NCBI GenBank assembly: GCA_964443635.1
Contig: CAYUDJ010000022.1
Location: forward strand, 1-9,058
Length of the DNA: 9,058 nucleotides
Direction of reading: 5' to 3'
Source of the DNA: UBA4124 sp964443635
GTDB lineage: Bacteria; Patescibacteriota; Minisyncoccia; Phycocordibacterales; UBA9973
Shown: piece by piece, positions 1 to 5,845 of the stretch
Layout: each line of letters starts with the position of its first letter
Position numbering within the stretch: the first letter of the stretch is position 1
Made by a program: the position numbers and the translations under genes
Notes under the pieces: generated by a model
Database searches by the model: none
What the model saw: the letters and a program-made list of their open reading frames with translations, nothing else
Told to the model about the DNA's origin: nothing

Positions 1-1787
1 TGTTCACCGATCTTTTGCATTTCAGTTGAGAGGGCGATGTTTGCTGCTTCGATTGCTGCCTTGTCAGTTCCCTCTTTTACTTTCTTTGCTTCATCGATCT
101 TTGCTTGAACACCTGCCTTGATATCATCAGTGATATTTACACCGTGTTCCTGGAGGGCTTTCTCAGCTGAGAAGATCATCATTTCAGCAGTATTCTTGGT
201 ATCGACGAGTTCCTTTTTCTTCGCATCTTCATCAGCATGAATCTCCGCATCCTTCTTCATTTTTTCAATGTCGTCTGGAGTGAGTCCTGATGAGGCTTCG
301 ATACGGATAGACTGTTCTTTTCCAGTCGCCTTGTCCTTTGCCTTTACTGAGAGAATACCGTTCGCGTCCACATCAAAGGTGACTTCTACCTGAGGCATAC
401 CGCGTGGTGCTGGAGCGATACCATCGAGGACAAATCGTCCGATAGACTTGTTGTCAGCTGCCATTGGTCGCTCACCTTGGGTGATGTGAATCTCTACTGA
501 CGGCTGGTTATCAACGGCTGTTGAGAACACCTGACTCTTTGATGAAGGGATAGTCGTATTACGTTCAACAAGTTTCGTTGCAACACCGCCAAGCGTTTCA
601 ATACCGAGTGAAAGCGGGATCACATCGAGCAAGAGTACGTCTTTGACATCACCCTGGAGCACACCGGCCTGAACTGCAGCACCAAGTGCGACAACTTCAT
701 CTGGGTTGATCGTAAGGTTTGGTTCCTTACCAAAGAGTTTCTTCACTTCTTCGACGATCTTTGGCATGCGAGTCTGACCTCCGACGAGGATGACTTCGTT
801 GATGTCACCAACCTTGAATCCTGATGCTTCGAGTGCACGCTTGGTGATCTCGATAGAACGGTTTACGTATTCGCTTGCGAGCTCTTCGAGCTGTGCGCGA
901 GAGATCTTGAGGAGCAAGTGCTGTGGCCCTGCGTCAGTTGAAGTGATGAATGGAATATTGATCTCAGTTTCCATTGTTGTAGAAAGTTCAATCTTTGCCT
1001 TTTCAGCTGCTTCATCGAGTCGCTGGAGTGCGAGCGGATCACCGAGCACATCTACTCCTGACTGCTTTTTGAATTCTGATGCAATCCAGTTCATGATTTT
1101 CAAGTCGATATCACGACCTCCCATGAGTGAGTCACCATCCGTACTTTTTACTTCGATCACATCATTTGATACTTCGAGGATAGATACATCGAATGTTCCA
1201 CCTCCGAAGTCGTACACTGCAATCTTTTCTTCACCCTTTTTATTGAGTCCATATGCGAGCGCTGCAGCAGTCGGTTCGTTGATGATACGCTTTACGTCCA
1301 GTCCTGCGATTGCTCCAGCGTCTTTGGTAGCCTTGCGCTGTGCGTCATTAAAATATGCAGGAACGGTAATGATCGCTTCGGTTACCTTTTCACCAAGCTT
1401 TGCTTCCACATCTGCCTTGATCTTCTGAAGGATCATTGCTGATACTTCTTCGGGACGATAGGTCTTGTCAGCGAGTTCTACCTGCGCACCGCCGTCTGCG
1501 CCTTTCGTTACCTTGAATGGAGATGTCTTGATGACGTTTTCCATGCCGTGGTCATCGTACTGGTGACCCATAAATCGCTTGATACCGTAGATGGTATTGT
1601 GCGGGTTGGTTACTGCCTGACGCTTTGCGAGAAGTCCGACAAGTCGATCGCCATTTTTACCCATCGCAACGATAGATGGCGTGGTGCGTGCACCTTCGAT
1701 ATTTTCAATGATTTTTGGCTGACCACCTTCGATGATGGCGACAGCTGAGTTTGTAGTTCCAAGGTCAATTCCAATGATTTTTGCCAT
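1..1787 (-). CDS. dnaK: Molecular chaperone DnaK (Hsp70), C-terminus cut by window edge
   Basis: Cytoplasmic ATP-dependent chaperone that binds exposed hydrophobic peptides and cycles with DnaJ and GrpE. 595 codons are open in one frame from the ATG at 1787 to the left edge. Family length is about 630-640, so only part of the lid and the tail is missing. The ATPase domain is about residues 1-380: phosphate loop IGIDLGTTNS (5-14), K70, the NEPTAAALAYG segment with E171, VYDFGGGTFDVS (191-202) with T198, and VILVGGQTRMP (332-342). The interdomain linker DVLLLDVIPLSLG follows at about 383-395, then the substrate domain and the start of the helical lid from about 500. Residues about 75-105 retain the N-terminal insertion of the E. 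coli type that Firmicute DnaK lacks (comparison from memory). There is no Shine-Dalgarno before the ATG. It is divergent from the PaaX-like gene, with an inverted repeat between them. The dnaJ gene is not in the window and may lie beyond the left edge. Confidence 0.98.
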   Translation of the reverse strand, partial: MAKIIGIDLGTTNSAVAIIEGGQPKIIENIEGARTTPSIVAMGKNGDRLVGLLAKRQAVTNPHNTIYGIKRFMGHQYDDHGMENVIKTSPFKVTKGADGGAQVELADKTYRPEEVSAMILQKIKADVEAKLGEKVTEAIITVPAYFNDAQRKATKDAGAIAGLDVKRIINEPTAAALAYGLNKKGEEKIAVYDFGGGTFDVSILEVSNDVIEVKSTDGDSLMGGRDIDLKIMNWIASEFKKQSGVDVLGDPLALQRLDEAAEKAKIELSTTMETEINIPFITSTDAGPQHLLLKISRAQLEELASEYVNRSIEITKRALEASGFKVGDINEVILVGGQTRMPKIVEEVKKLFGKEPNLTINPDEVVALGAAVQAGVLQGDVKDVLLLDVIPLSLGIETLGGVATKLVERNTTIPSSKSQVFSTAVDNQPSVEIHITQGERPMAADNKSIGRFVLDGIAPAPRGMPQVEVTFDVDANGILSVKAKDKATGKEQSIRIEASSGLTPDDIEKMKKDAEIHADEDAKKKELVDTKNTAEMMIFSAEKALQEHGVNITDDIKAGVQAKIDEAKKVKEGTDKAAIEAANIALSTEMQKIGE

Positions 1788-1817
1788 AGATTTTGTAGTA
1801 TTACCTAATAATGACTG

Positions 1818-1839
1818 GTATTTCGCGACCGCAAAATAC
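1818..1839. promoter_or_regulatory. 22-bp inverted repeat between dnaK and the PaaX-like gene, candidate operator
   Basis: The arms are GTATTTCGCG (1818-1827) and CGCAAAATAC (1830-1839), separated by AC. They pair at 9 of 10 positions. The centre lies about 41 bp upstream of the dnaK ATG and about 46 bp upstream of the regulator ATG, so a bound dimer would cover the expected -35 areas of both genes. A two-base loop argues for a DNA-binding site rather than an RNA hairpin. It does not resemble CIRCE (TTAGCACTC-N9-GAGTGCTAA). An 8-bp palindrome, TTGTACAA (1840-1847), directly abuts it. That the neighbouring PaaX-like protein binds here is inference. Confidence 0.6.
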
Positions 1840-1854
1840 TTGTACAAATAGGAG

Positions 1855-1860
1855 TATAGT
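1855..1860 (+). promoter_or_regulatory. Candidate -10 box TATAGT for the PaaX-like gene
   Basis: TATAGT ends 14 bases before the ATG at 1875. Transcription would begin around 1866-1868 and leave a leader of only about 7-9 bases. No convincing -35 lies 16-18 bp upstream. That position falls in the right arm of the inverted repeat. No Shine-Dalgarno stands at normal spacing, since GGAG at 1851-1854 is 20 bases away. Confidence 0.4.
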
Positions 1861-1874
1861 GATAGTCTAAAAGC

Positions 1875-2399
1875 ATGTCAAGTAAACCTGAGTTTTCGAA
1901 GAAAATATTGAAGCTTTTGGCGGAAAAACCGGCTATTTCTGTCTCAGATCTCACCGAAACGATGGGTCCTCAGAGCGCCAAAACTGCCATTACACGGTCT
2001 TTGAAGGGACTCCATGAAGCAGGACTCATTGAGCATGTCTCATCTGGCCACAGCGACTACGCGCGGCTGACCAAGGATGGAAAGAAAAAGGCTCACAGCA
2101 TCAAACTCGATCATGAGAACACACTCGTAAATCCAAACTGGGACGGCAAATGGCGCATCATCATGCTCGACCTCCCCGAGAGTCGCAAGACTGATCGCGA
2201 GAGCCTCCGCTACCTCCTGAAAAAAGCAGGATTTGTGTGTTTGAAAAATGCAGTATGGATTTCCCCCTTTCCATTCGAGCATCTCTTCATGAACATAAAA
2301 AAAGACCTCGGTCTGACGACAGAGATCATGATTTTTGTCACTGATAATATAGATAGTGCTACTGAGGCTGCATTTCTGCAACTGATGCGTCAGGAATAG
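1875..2399 (+). CDS. PaaX-like transcriptional regulator (winged helix plus Cas2-like domain)
   Basis: A 174-residue two-domain protein. Residues about 5-75 look like a winged helix-turn-helix: ILKLLAEKPAISVSDLTETM, a recognition helix near TAITRSLKGLHEAGLIE, and a wing ending DYARLTKDGKKKA. Residues about 88-160 match the Cas2-like ferredoxin fold of PaaX C-termini: WDGKWRIIMLDLPES, RESLRYLLKKAGF, then NAVWISPFPF and a final strand EIMIFVTDN. PaaX of the phenylacetate pathway is longer and is a repressor; the present effector is unknown. The start is the first in-frame ATG after a TAG at 1863. It is the only plus-strand gene in the window, divergent from dnaK and overlapping the membrane protein gene tail to tail. 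It could be mistaken for CRISPR Cas2, but it has a DNA-binding domain and no cas gene or repeat array nearby. A role as a dimeric repressor of itself and of dnaK is inference. Confidence 0.8.
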   Translation: MSSKPEFSKKILKLLAEKPAISVSDLTETMGPQSAKTAITRSLKGLHEAGLIEHVSSGHSDYARLTKDGKKKAHSIKLDHENTLVNPNWDGKWRIIMLDLPESRKTDRESLRYLLKKAGFVCLKNAVWISPFPFEHLFMNIKKDLGLTTEIMIFVTDNIDSATEAAFLQLMRQE

Positions 2400-2985
2400 C
2401 ATCTGCTTTTGCAACGAGCTTCTTGTAGAGTACAGCGCGAGCGATATTGGTCAATGGGCCAGTGTAGAGCGTCCCAACAATAAGACAAATAAATCCAAGT
2501 AGGTTGATGAGAGCGCAGACAGTAAGAAATCCAAGAACCTTCCATCGGTACCCTTTTGTAATACGTTTACTTTCTTTGAGAGCTGCCATTGGAGAAAGCT
2601 TTTTATCAACTGCGATGAGCTTTACAAAAGACAAACGAACAGCAAATACGATTCCGGGGACGATGAGAAGAATAAACCCACCAAATATCGAAAGTGCAAC
2701 AAGGAGTACTGCAATACAGAAATAGAAGAATGTCTTGAAGGTGTAGCGATCAAAGAGATCTCCAAAATGGAATACTCGCCCTTCGGCATATCCAAGTGCC
2801 AAGTCACTCAACATAAAAGCAGTAACAAGACTTGCAATACCAGCGAGCTTGCCCAGGGCAATGTATAAGACAATAGGAATCAATAGCGAAATAATCGCAT
2901 ACTGTCCGATAATCTTCCAACGCATCGGCTTCATGTGCGCCTTTGCTTCTTTTAATACTTCACCAATTGAAAATGTTTCAGTCAT
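2359..2985 (-). CDS. Multi-pass membrane protein, DUF975/YciC-like, function unknown
   Basis: A 208-residue integral membrane protein. Hydrophobic segments lie at about 25-44, 48-66, 84-120 (probably two spans) and 149-171. The short basic N-terminal stretch before the first span contains EVLKEAKAHMKPMRWK. Residues 102-148 carry GGFILLIVPGIVFAVR, then AALKESKRITKGYRWK, a pattern I associate with DUF975/DUF4013/YciC-type proteins: a Pro-Gly membrane turn followed by an amphipathic helix with ALKxSxxLTKG. The family has no settled biochemical role. The ATG at 2985 is preferred. A longer open frame to 3177 exists, but it would run through the end of grpE and add a hydrophilic segment unlike the family. 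The gene starts 22 bp after the grpE stop on the same strand, so it is probably co-transcribed with grpE. Its last 41 bp are antisense to the end of the PaaX-like gene. There is no clear Shine-Dalgarno. Confidence 0.8.
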   Translation of the reverse strand: MTETFSIGEVLKEAKAHMKPMRWKIIGQYAIISLLIPIVLYIALGKLAGIASLVTAFMLSDLALGYAEGRVFHFGDLFDRYTFKTFFYFCIAVLLVALSIFGGFILLIVPGIVFAVRLSFVKLIAVDKKLSPMAALKESKRITKGYRWKVLGFLTVCALINLLGFICLIVGTLYTGPLTNIARAVLYKKLVAKADAIPDASVAEMQPQ

Positions 2986-3007
2986 AATGCTTGATATGAT
3001 ACTAGAT

Positions 3008-3565
3008 TTATTTCGCCTTGTACACAGCAACTCGTGCAGCGCGTAATGTATTCTCACCAAGTTTATATCCCTGTTGGAGCACTGAAGCAATGGTATGATC
3101 AAGTTTCGTATCATCCGTTTCTGTCTCAGATACTGCCTCGTGAAGTGTCGGATCAAATATATCCCCCACTGCACCAAAAGGCTCGAGGTTGTGATCCTTT
3201 AATGTCGACATAAGTTGTTGGTAGATATACTCCACACCCATGCGCCAGTTGGCATCCACTTTCTCCCAGGCTTCTTTGTTGGACATTGCCATCGAGAAAC
3301 TATCCATCGCAGGCAAGAGCTCTGTTATGAAGTTTTCTTCCACCATGCTTCGCACGCGCTTCTTGTCCTCATCAGTTTGCTTCTGGAGGTTTGCATAGTC
3401 AGCACGTGATCGCTGCCAACCGTCGAGGTACTCAGCCTTTTCCTTTTGGAGTTCCTTTATTTTTTCCTTCAGTTCTTTGACCTTCTGGGTGCTCGAAAGT
3501 TCTGCACCGTCTTCGTCAGTGGTCTCAATTTCCGGATCAAATACAATGTCATTTTCTTCTTCCAT
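3008..3565 (-). CDS. grpE: GrpE, nucleotide exchange factor for DnaK
   Basis: Cytoplasmic co-chaperone of 185 residues that works as a dimer to release ADP from DnaK. Residues 1-25 are acidic and disordered. About 26-75 form the long coiled-coil helix (QKVKELKEKIKELQKEKAEYLDGWQRSRADYANLQKQ). About 76-125 form the four-helix bundle with FITELLPAMDSFSMAM. About 137-183 form the beta domain with the family signature FDPTLHEAV and VLQQGYKLGENTLRAARVAV. The ATG at 3565 is preferred over an upstream ATG at 3646. The longer frame would begin inside the end of rpsI and read through the terminator, while 3565 has GAGGG four bases upstream. It follows the rpsI terminator and so needs its own promoter. 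Its product acts on DnaK, encoded 1.2 kb further along on the same strand. Confidence 0.96.
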   Translation of the reverse strand: MEEENDIVFDPEIETTDEDGAELSSTQKVKELKEKIKELQKEKAEYLDGWQRSRADYANLQKQTDEDKKRVRSMVEENFITELLPAMDSFSMAMSNKEAWEKVDANWRMGVEYIYQQLMSTLKDHNLEPFGAVGDIFDPTLHEAVSETETDDTKLDHTIASVLQQGYKLGENTLRAARVAVYKAK

Positions 3566-3574
3566 AATGCCCTC

Positions 3575-3580
3575 ATTATA
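3575..3580 (-). promoter_or_regulatory. Candidate -10 box TATAAT for grpE
   Basis: A perfect TATAAT on the minus strand ends nine bases before the grpE ATG and lies directly after the rpsI terminator. The -35 position falls in the T-rich terminator tail (CTTTTT at 17-bp spacing) and is poor. If used, the transcript would start about 2-4 bases before the ATG, excluding the GAGGG at 3570-3574 from the mRNA. So either the promoter or that Shine-Dalgarno is real, or both serve different transcripts. Confidence 0.45.
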
Positions 3581-3596
3581 GCGATTTTTGGTAATA

Positions 3597-3626
3597 AAAA
3601 AAGTACTCCGTTGGGAGTACTTTTTT
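3597..3626 (-). terminator. Rho-independent terminator after rpsI
   Basis: Perfect 13-bp inverted repeat: AAAAAAGTACTCC (3597-3609) and GGAGTACTTTTTT (3614-3626) with a four-base loop. Read on the minus strand, the hairpin starts 5 bases after the rpsI stop codon and ends in a run of seven T (3602-3596). The symmetry means it could stop transcription from either side. It closes the infA-to-rpsI operon. Confidence 0.92.
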
Positions 3627-3630
3627 CGTA

Positions 3631-4041
3631 TTAACGCTTTGACCACTGTGGGGCTTTTCGAGCCTTCTTGAGACCGAACTTGCGTCGTTCCTTTGAACGT
3701 GGATCACGCTTGAGGAATCCTTCACTCTTGAGTGTAGTCTTATTTTCCTCATCTTCTTTCACGAGTCCGCGAGAGATACCGTGACGAACTGCCTCAGCCT
3801 GAGAGTGGATACCACCACCGACAACCTTTACGGTCACTGCAAAGGTGTGCTTGCCTTCGAGGGTAGCAAATGCGTCACCGACGATCTTCTGGAGTTCTTC
3901 AGTTACAAAGTATGTTGCGAGATCCTTGCCGTTAATCTCATAGCTTACCTTTGTTGCTGGGTGCAATCGTACGCGAGCAGTAGAGGTCTTGCGTCGGCCG
4001 ATTGTTTCGATGTATTTCTTTTTGTCTGTAATGGTTGCCAT
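3631..4041 (-). CDS. rpsI: 30S ribosomal protein uS9
   Basis: Small-subunit head protein of 136 residues. Its C-terminal tail reaches the P-site tRNA. Residues 9-26 hold YIETIGRRKTSTARVRL. The glycine-rich VVGGGIHSQAEAVRHGISRGLV is at about 73-94, FLKRDPRSKERRKFGLKKARKAPQWSKR fills the basic end, and the universal SKR terminus is intact. It starts 11 bp after the rplM stop and is the last gene of the operon. The ATG is preceded by TTTTACAT with no Shine-Dalgarno, so translation probably depends on coupling to rplM or on an SD-independent route. Confidence 0.98.
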   Translation of the reverse strand: MATITDKKKYIETIGRRKTSTARVRLHPATKVSYEINGKDLATYFVTEELQKIVGDAFATLEGKHTFAVTVKVVGGGIHSQAEAVRHGISRGLVKEDEENKTTLKSEGFLKRDPRSKERRKFGLKKARKAPQWSKR

Positions 4042-4052
4042 ATGTAAAATTC

Positions 4053-4400
4053 TTATTCAGTTACGGTTAACGCTTTCAACATGCCTGCTTTCAGTTTGTT
4101 GTCAGGGAGCATACCCTTGACTGCGCGGATGAAGATCTCGCCATAGCCTTTCTTTTCAGTCATATGCGCCATGCTTGTCTGTTTGAGACCTCCTGGGTAT
4201 CCAGAGAAGCTGTTGTAGGTCTTTTCCTGCATCTTGCGAGGATCGATCTTGAGCTTTGATACGTTTGTTACAGTTACAGTGTTGCCTGACAATGCATTGT
4301 TAACAAATGATGGATCATTCTTGCCCTGGATGATAGCAGCGACTTCTGATGCGAGTCGTCCGAGAGTCTTATTGGTAGCGTCGATAGTGTAGTTTTTCAT
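4053..4400 (-). CDS. rplM: 50S ribosomal protein uL13, short form
   Basis: Early-assembling large-subunit protein. Recognised from YTIDATNKTLGRLASEVA (residues 4-21), the central SGYPGGLKQTS, and FIRAVKGMLPDNKLKAGMLKALTV near the end. The length is 115 residues against about 142 in E. coli. It lacks about ten residues at the N-terminus and stops just after the position of E. coli KLKVY, so the usual C-terminal tail is absent. The stop is clean and the next gene follows 11 bp later, so this is a natural short form and not a frameshift. The ATG at 4400 is chosen because it begins the conserved MKNYTIDA. An ATG at 4424 would lie inside rplQ. The gap to rplQ is 7 bp with no Shine-Dalgarno. Confidence 0.96.
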   Translation of the reverse strand: MKNYTIDATNKTLGRLASEVAAIIQGKNDPSFVNNALSGNTVTVTNVSKLKIDPRKMQEKTYNSFSGYPGGLKQTSMAHMTEKKGYGEIFIRAVKGMLPDNKLKAGMLKALTVTE

Positions 4401-4407
4401 AAAAAGG

Positions 4408-4764
4408 TTATGCGACAAATTCAATAACAGCCATTGGACTTGCGTCGCTCTTGCGTGCGGTCAGTTTAGTAATGCGAGTGTATCCACCTGGACGTTCGGT
4501 GTAGCGAGGGGCGATATCGTCAATAAGGCGGCTTACAACCACTTCATTGTTGTAGAGACCAGCAAGGAGGTTGCGGCGCTGTGCGAGCGTTGCATTCTTT
4601 GCTTTGGTCACCATCTTTTCAACAGAAGGGCGGAGCTCCTTTGCCTTTGCTTCGGTCGTCAAAATACGTCCGTGAAGGATCAATGATGCTGCAAGACCTT
4701 TGAGCAAAGCTTGACGCTGGTTCTTGTCTCGGCCGAATATTCTGTTTGCATTATGGTGACGCAT
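4408..4764 (-). CDS. rplQ: 50S ribosomal protein bL17
   Basis: Large-subunit protein located near the exit tunnel. It has 118 residues against about 127 in E. coli. Diagnostic stretches are MRHHNANRIFGRDKNQRQAL at the N-terminus, LTTEAKAKELRPSVEKMVTKAK at about 35-56, and ERPGGYTRITKLTARKSDASPMAVIEFV at the end. It follows rpoA by 19 bp, the usual order in the alpha operon. AGGA stands about 14 bases before the ATG, too far to be a convincing ribosome site. Confidence 0.98.
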   Translation of the reverse strand: MRHHNANRIFGRDKNQRQALLKGLAASLILHGRILTTEAKAKELRPSVEKMVTKAKNATLAQRRNLLAGLYNNEVVVSRLIDDIAPRYTERPGGYTRITKLTARKSDASPMAVIEFVA

Positions 4765-4783
4765 GGTTCTATGTTATATCCTA

Positions 4784-5794
4784 TTATTCCTTCAAAGACA
4801 AGCCGAATACTGCGAGCGCATCCTTGATCTCAGTGATACCCTTGTCTCCGATACCGTCGATCTCGAGCAAGTCATCAACGTGCTTGCGTGCAATGCCGCC
4901 AACAGTACGAATATTTGCCATTGAGAGTGCGTTGAGTGTGCGAGTTGAGAGGCCGATTGTGTCGATGCGGTTCTTGAGGACATCAGTGACATCAACTGAC
5001 TCTTCAGAAGAAACTTCAGGAGATGCTGATTCTTCAAGAGATGCAGCTGGCATGTGTGGAGCAGAAGTTGCAACACGTGCCTGTACTTCGTCGATAATGT
5101 CCTGGCTCTGTACAGAGATTACTGCAGCGAGCTGTTCAATCATAGTGCGGACTGACTGTTCAAGTGCCTCACGTGGAGATACTGAACCATCGGTTTCAAT
5201 GTTGAGGCGAAGACGGTTGAAGTTGGTCTTGTCGCCAACACGCATCTCTTCAACGTCATAACTCACACGGCGGATTGGAGAAAAGATTGCATCAAGGAAG
5301 ATAGTCCCAATGTCAGCCTTCTGTTTGTGATGTGCATCGCGCGGAACAAACCCAACACCACGCTCAACTGTGAGTTCAATGTTAAGTGCAGTCTTTGAGG
5401 TGATTTCACAAATATACTGCTCAGGATTTGAAACAGTAGCGATACCTTTTGCAGAGATATCAGCTGCGGTAACAATCTTTGGGCCCTTTACTGAAAGTGT
5501 AACCTTTTGTGGCTCGTCAGAGGTCATCTGAAAACGAACGTTTTTGAGCTGAAGAAGGATAGTAATCACGTCTTCTTTTACACCATCAATGGTAGCAAAT
5601 TCGTGGCTTACACCATCGATTTTTACTGCGGTGATTGCTGCGCCTGGGAGAGAAGAAAGGATGATTCGACGAAGTGAGTTACCGAGAGTATACCCGTACC
5701 CAGGAACCAACCCTTCGATTTCAAATATGCCCTTGTTCCCTTCCTCAACAACTGCTTTAGGTTTTGACGGAAGAAGTATTGCGTGTTCGTTCAT
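4784..5794 (-). CDS. rpoA: DNA-directed RNA polymerase subunit alpha
   Basis: The 336-residue alpha subunit, whose dimer nucleates RNA polymerase assembly. The N-terminal domain is about 1-235, with GYGYTLGNSLRRIILSSLPG (32-51), GVKEDV, PRDAHHKQKADIG and FSPIRRVSYDVEE. An Ala/Ser/Glu-rich flexible linker spans about 236-270. The C-terminal domain (about 271-336) has LSTRTLNAL and IDGIGDKGITEIKDAL. R285 and K318 align with E. coli R265 and K298, the UP-element and activator contact residues, so UP-element recognition is probably kept. It ends at FGLSLKE and lacks the short tail of the E. coli protein. It lies 51 bp after rpsD, the widest internal gap between rpsM and rpsI. The leader TAGTATTTATTTTCAT has no Shine-Dalgarno. 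Confidence 0.98.
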   Translation of the reverse strand: MNEHAILLPSKPKAVVEEGNKGIFEIEGLVPGYGYTLGNSLRRIILSSLPGAAITAVKIDGVSHEFATIDGVKEDVITILLQLKNVRFQMTSDEPQKVTLSVKGPKIVTAADISAKGIATVSNPEQYICEITSKTALNIELTVERGVGFVPRDAHHKQKADIGTIFLDAIFSPIRRVSYDVEEMRVGDKTNFNRLRLNIETDGSVSPREALEQSVRTMIEQLAAVISVQSQDIIDEVQARVATSAPHMPAASLEESASPEVSSEESVDVTDVLKNRIDTIGLSTRTLNALSMANIRTVGGIARKHVDDLLEIDGIGDKGITEIKDALAVFGLSLKE

Positions 5795-5845
5795 ATGAAA
5801 ATAAATACTACCATTAATTTGTAATTTGCGCCACCGTGTGTTCTA

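Noticed and set aside
790..1428. 212-residue open frame on the plus strand
   Set aside because: It is fully antisense to dnaK, low-complexity (Ser/Ala-rich) and matches no family. It is a by-product of dnaK codon use.
1788..1874. CIRCE element (HrcA site) upstream of dnaK
   Set aside because: The inverted repeat present has different arms and a 2-base rather than 9-base centre.
1875..2399. CRISPR-associated Cas2 and a possible CRISPR locus
   Set aside because: There is an N-terminal winged helix, no cas1 or other cas gene, and no repeat-spacer array anywhere in the window.
2986..3177. Longer N-terminus for the membrane protein from the ATG at 3177
   Set aside because: The extension is grpE coding sequence in another frame and would put a long hydrophilic stretch before the family's normal start.
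3566..3646. Longer N-terminus for grpE from the ATG at 3646
   Set aside because: It would start inside rpsI and translate the terminator hairpin. The added residues are foreign to GrpE, and the start at 3565 has GAGGG upstream.
4746..5261. 171-residue open frame on the plus strand
   Set aside because: Antisense to the rpoA C-terminal half, Ser/Arg-rich, with no family resemblance.
5795..5845. uS4 autoregulatory RNA in the rpsD-rpoA gap
   Set aside because: The 51-bp spacer shows only short AT-rich repeats and no stable hairpin or pseudoknot that I can see. It is also downstream of rpsM, not at the E. coli regulatory position.
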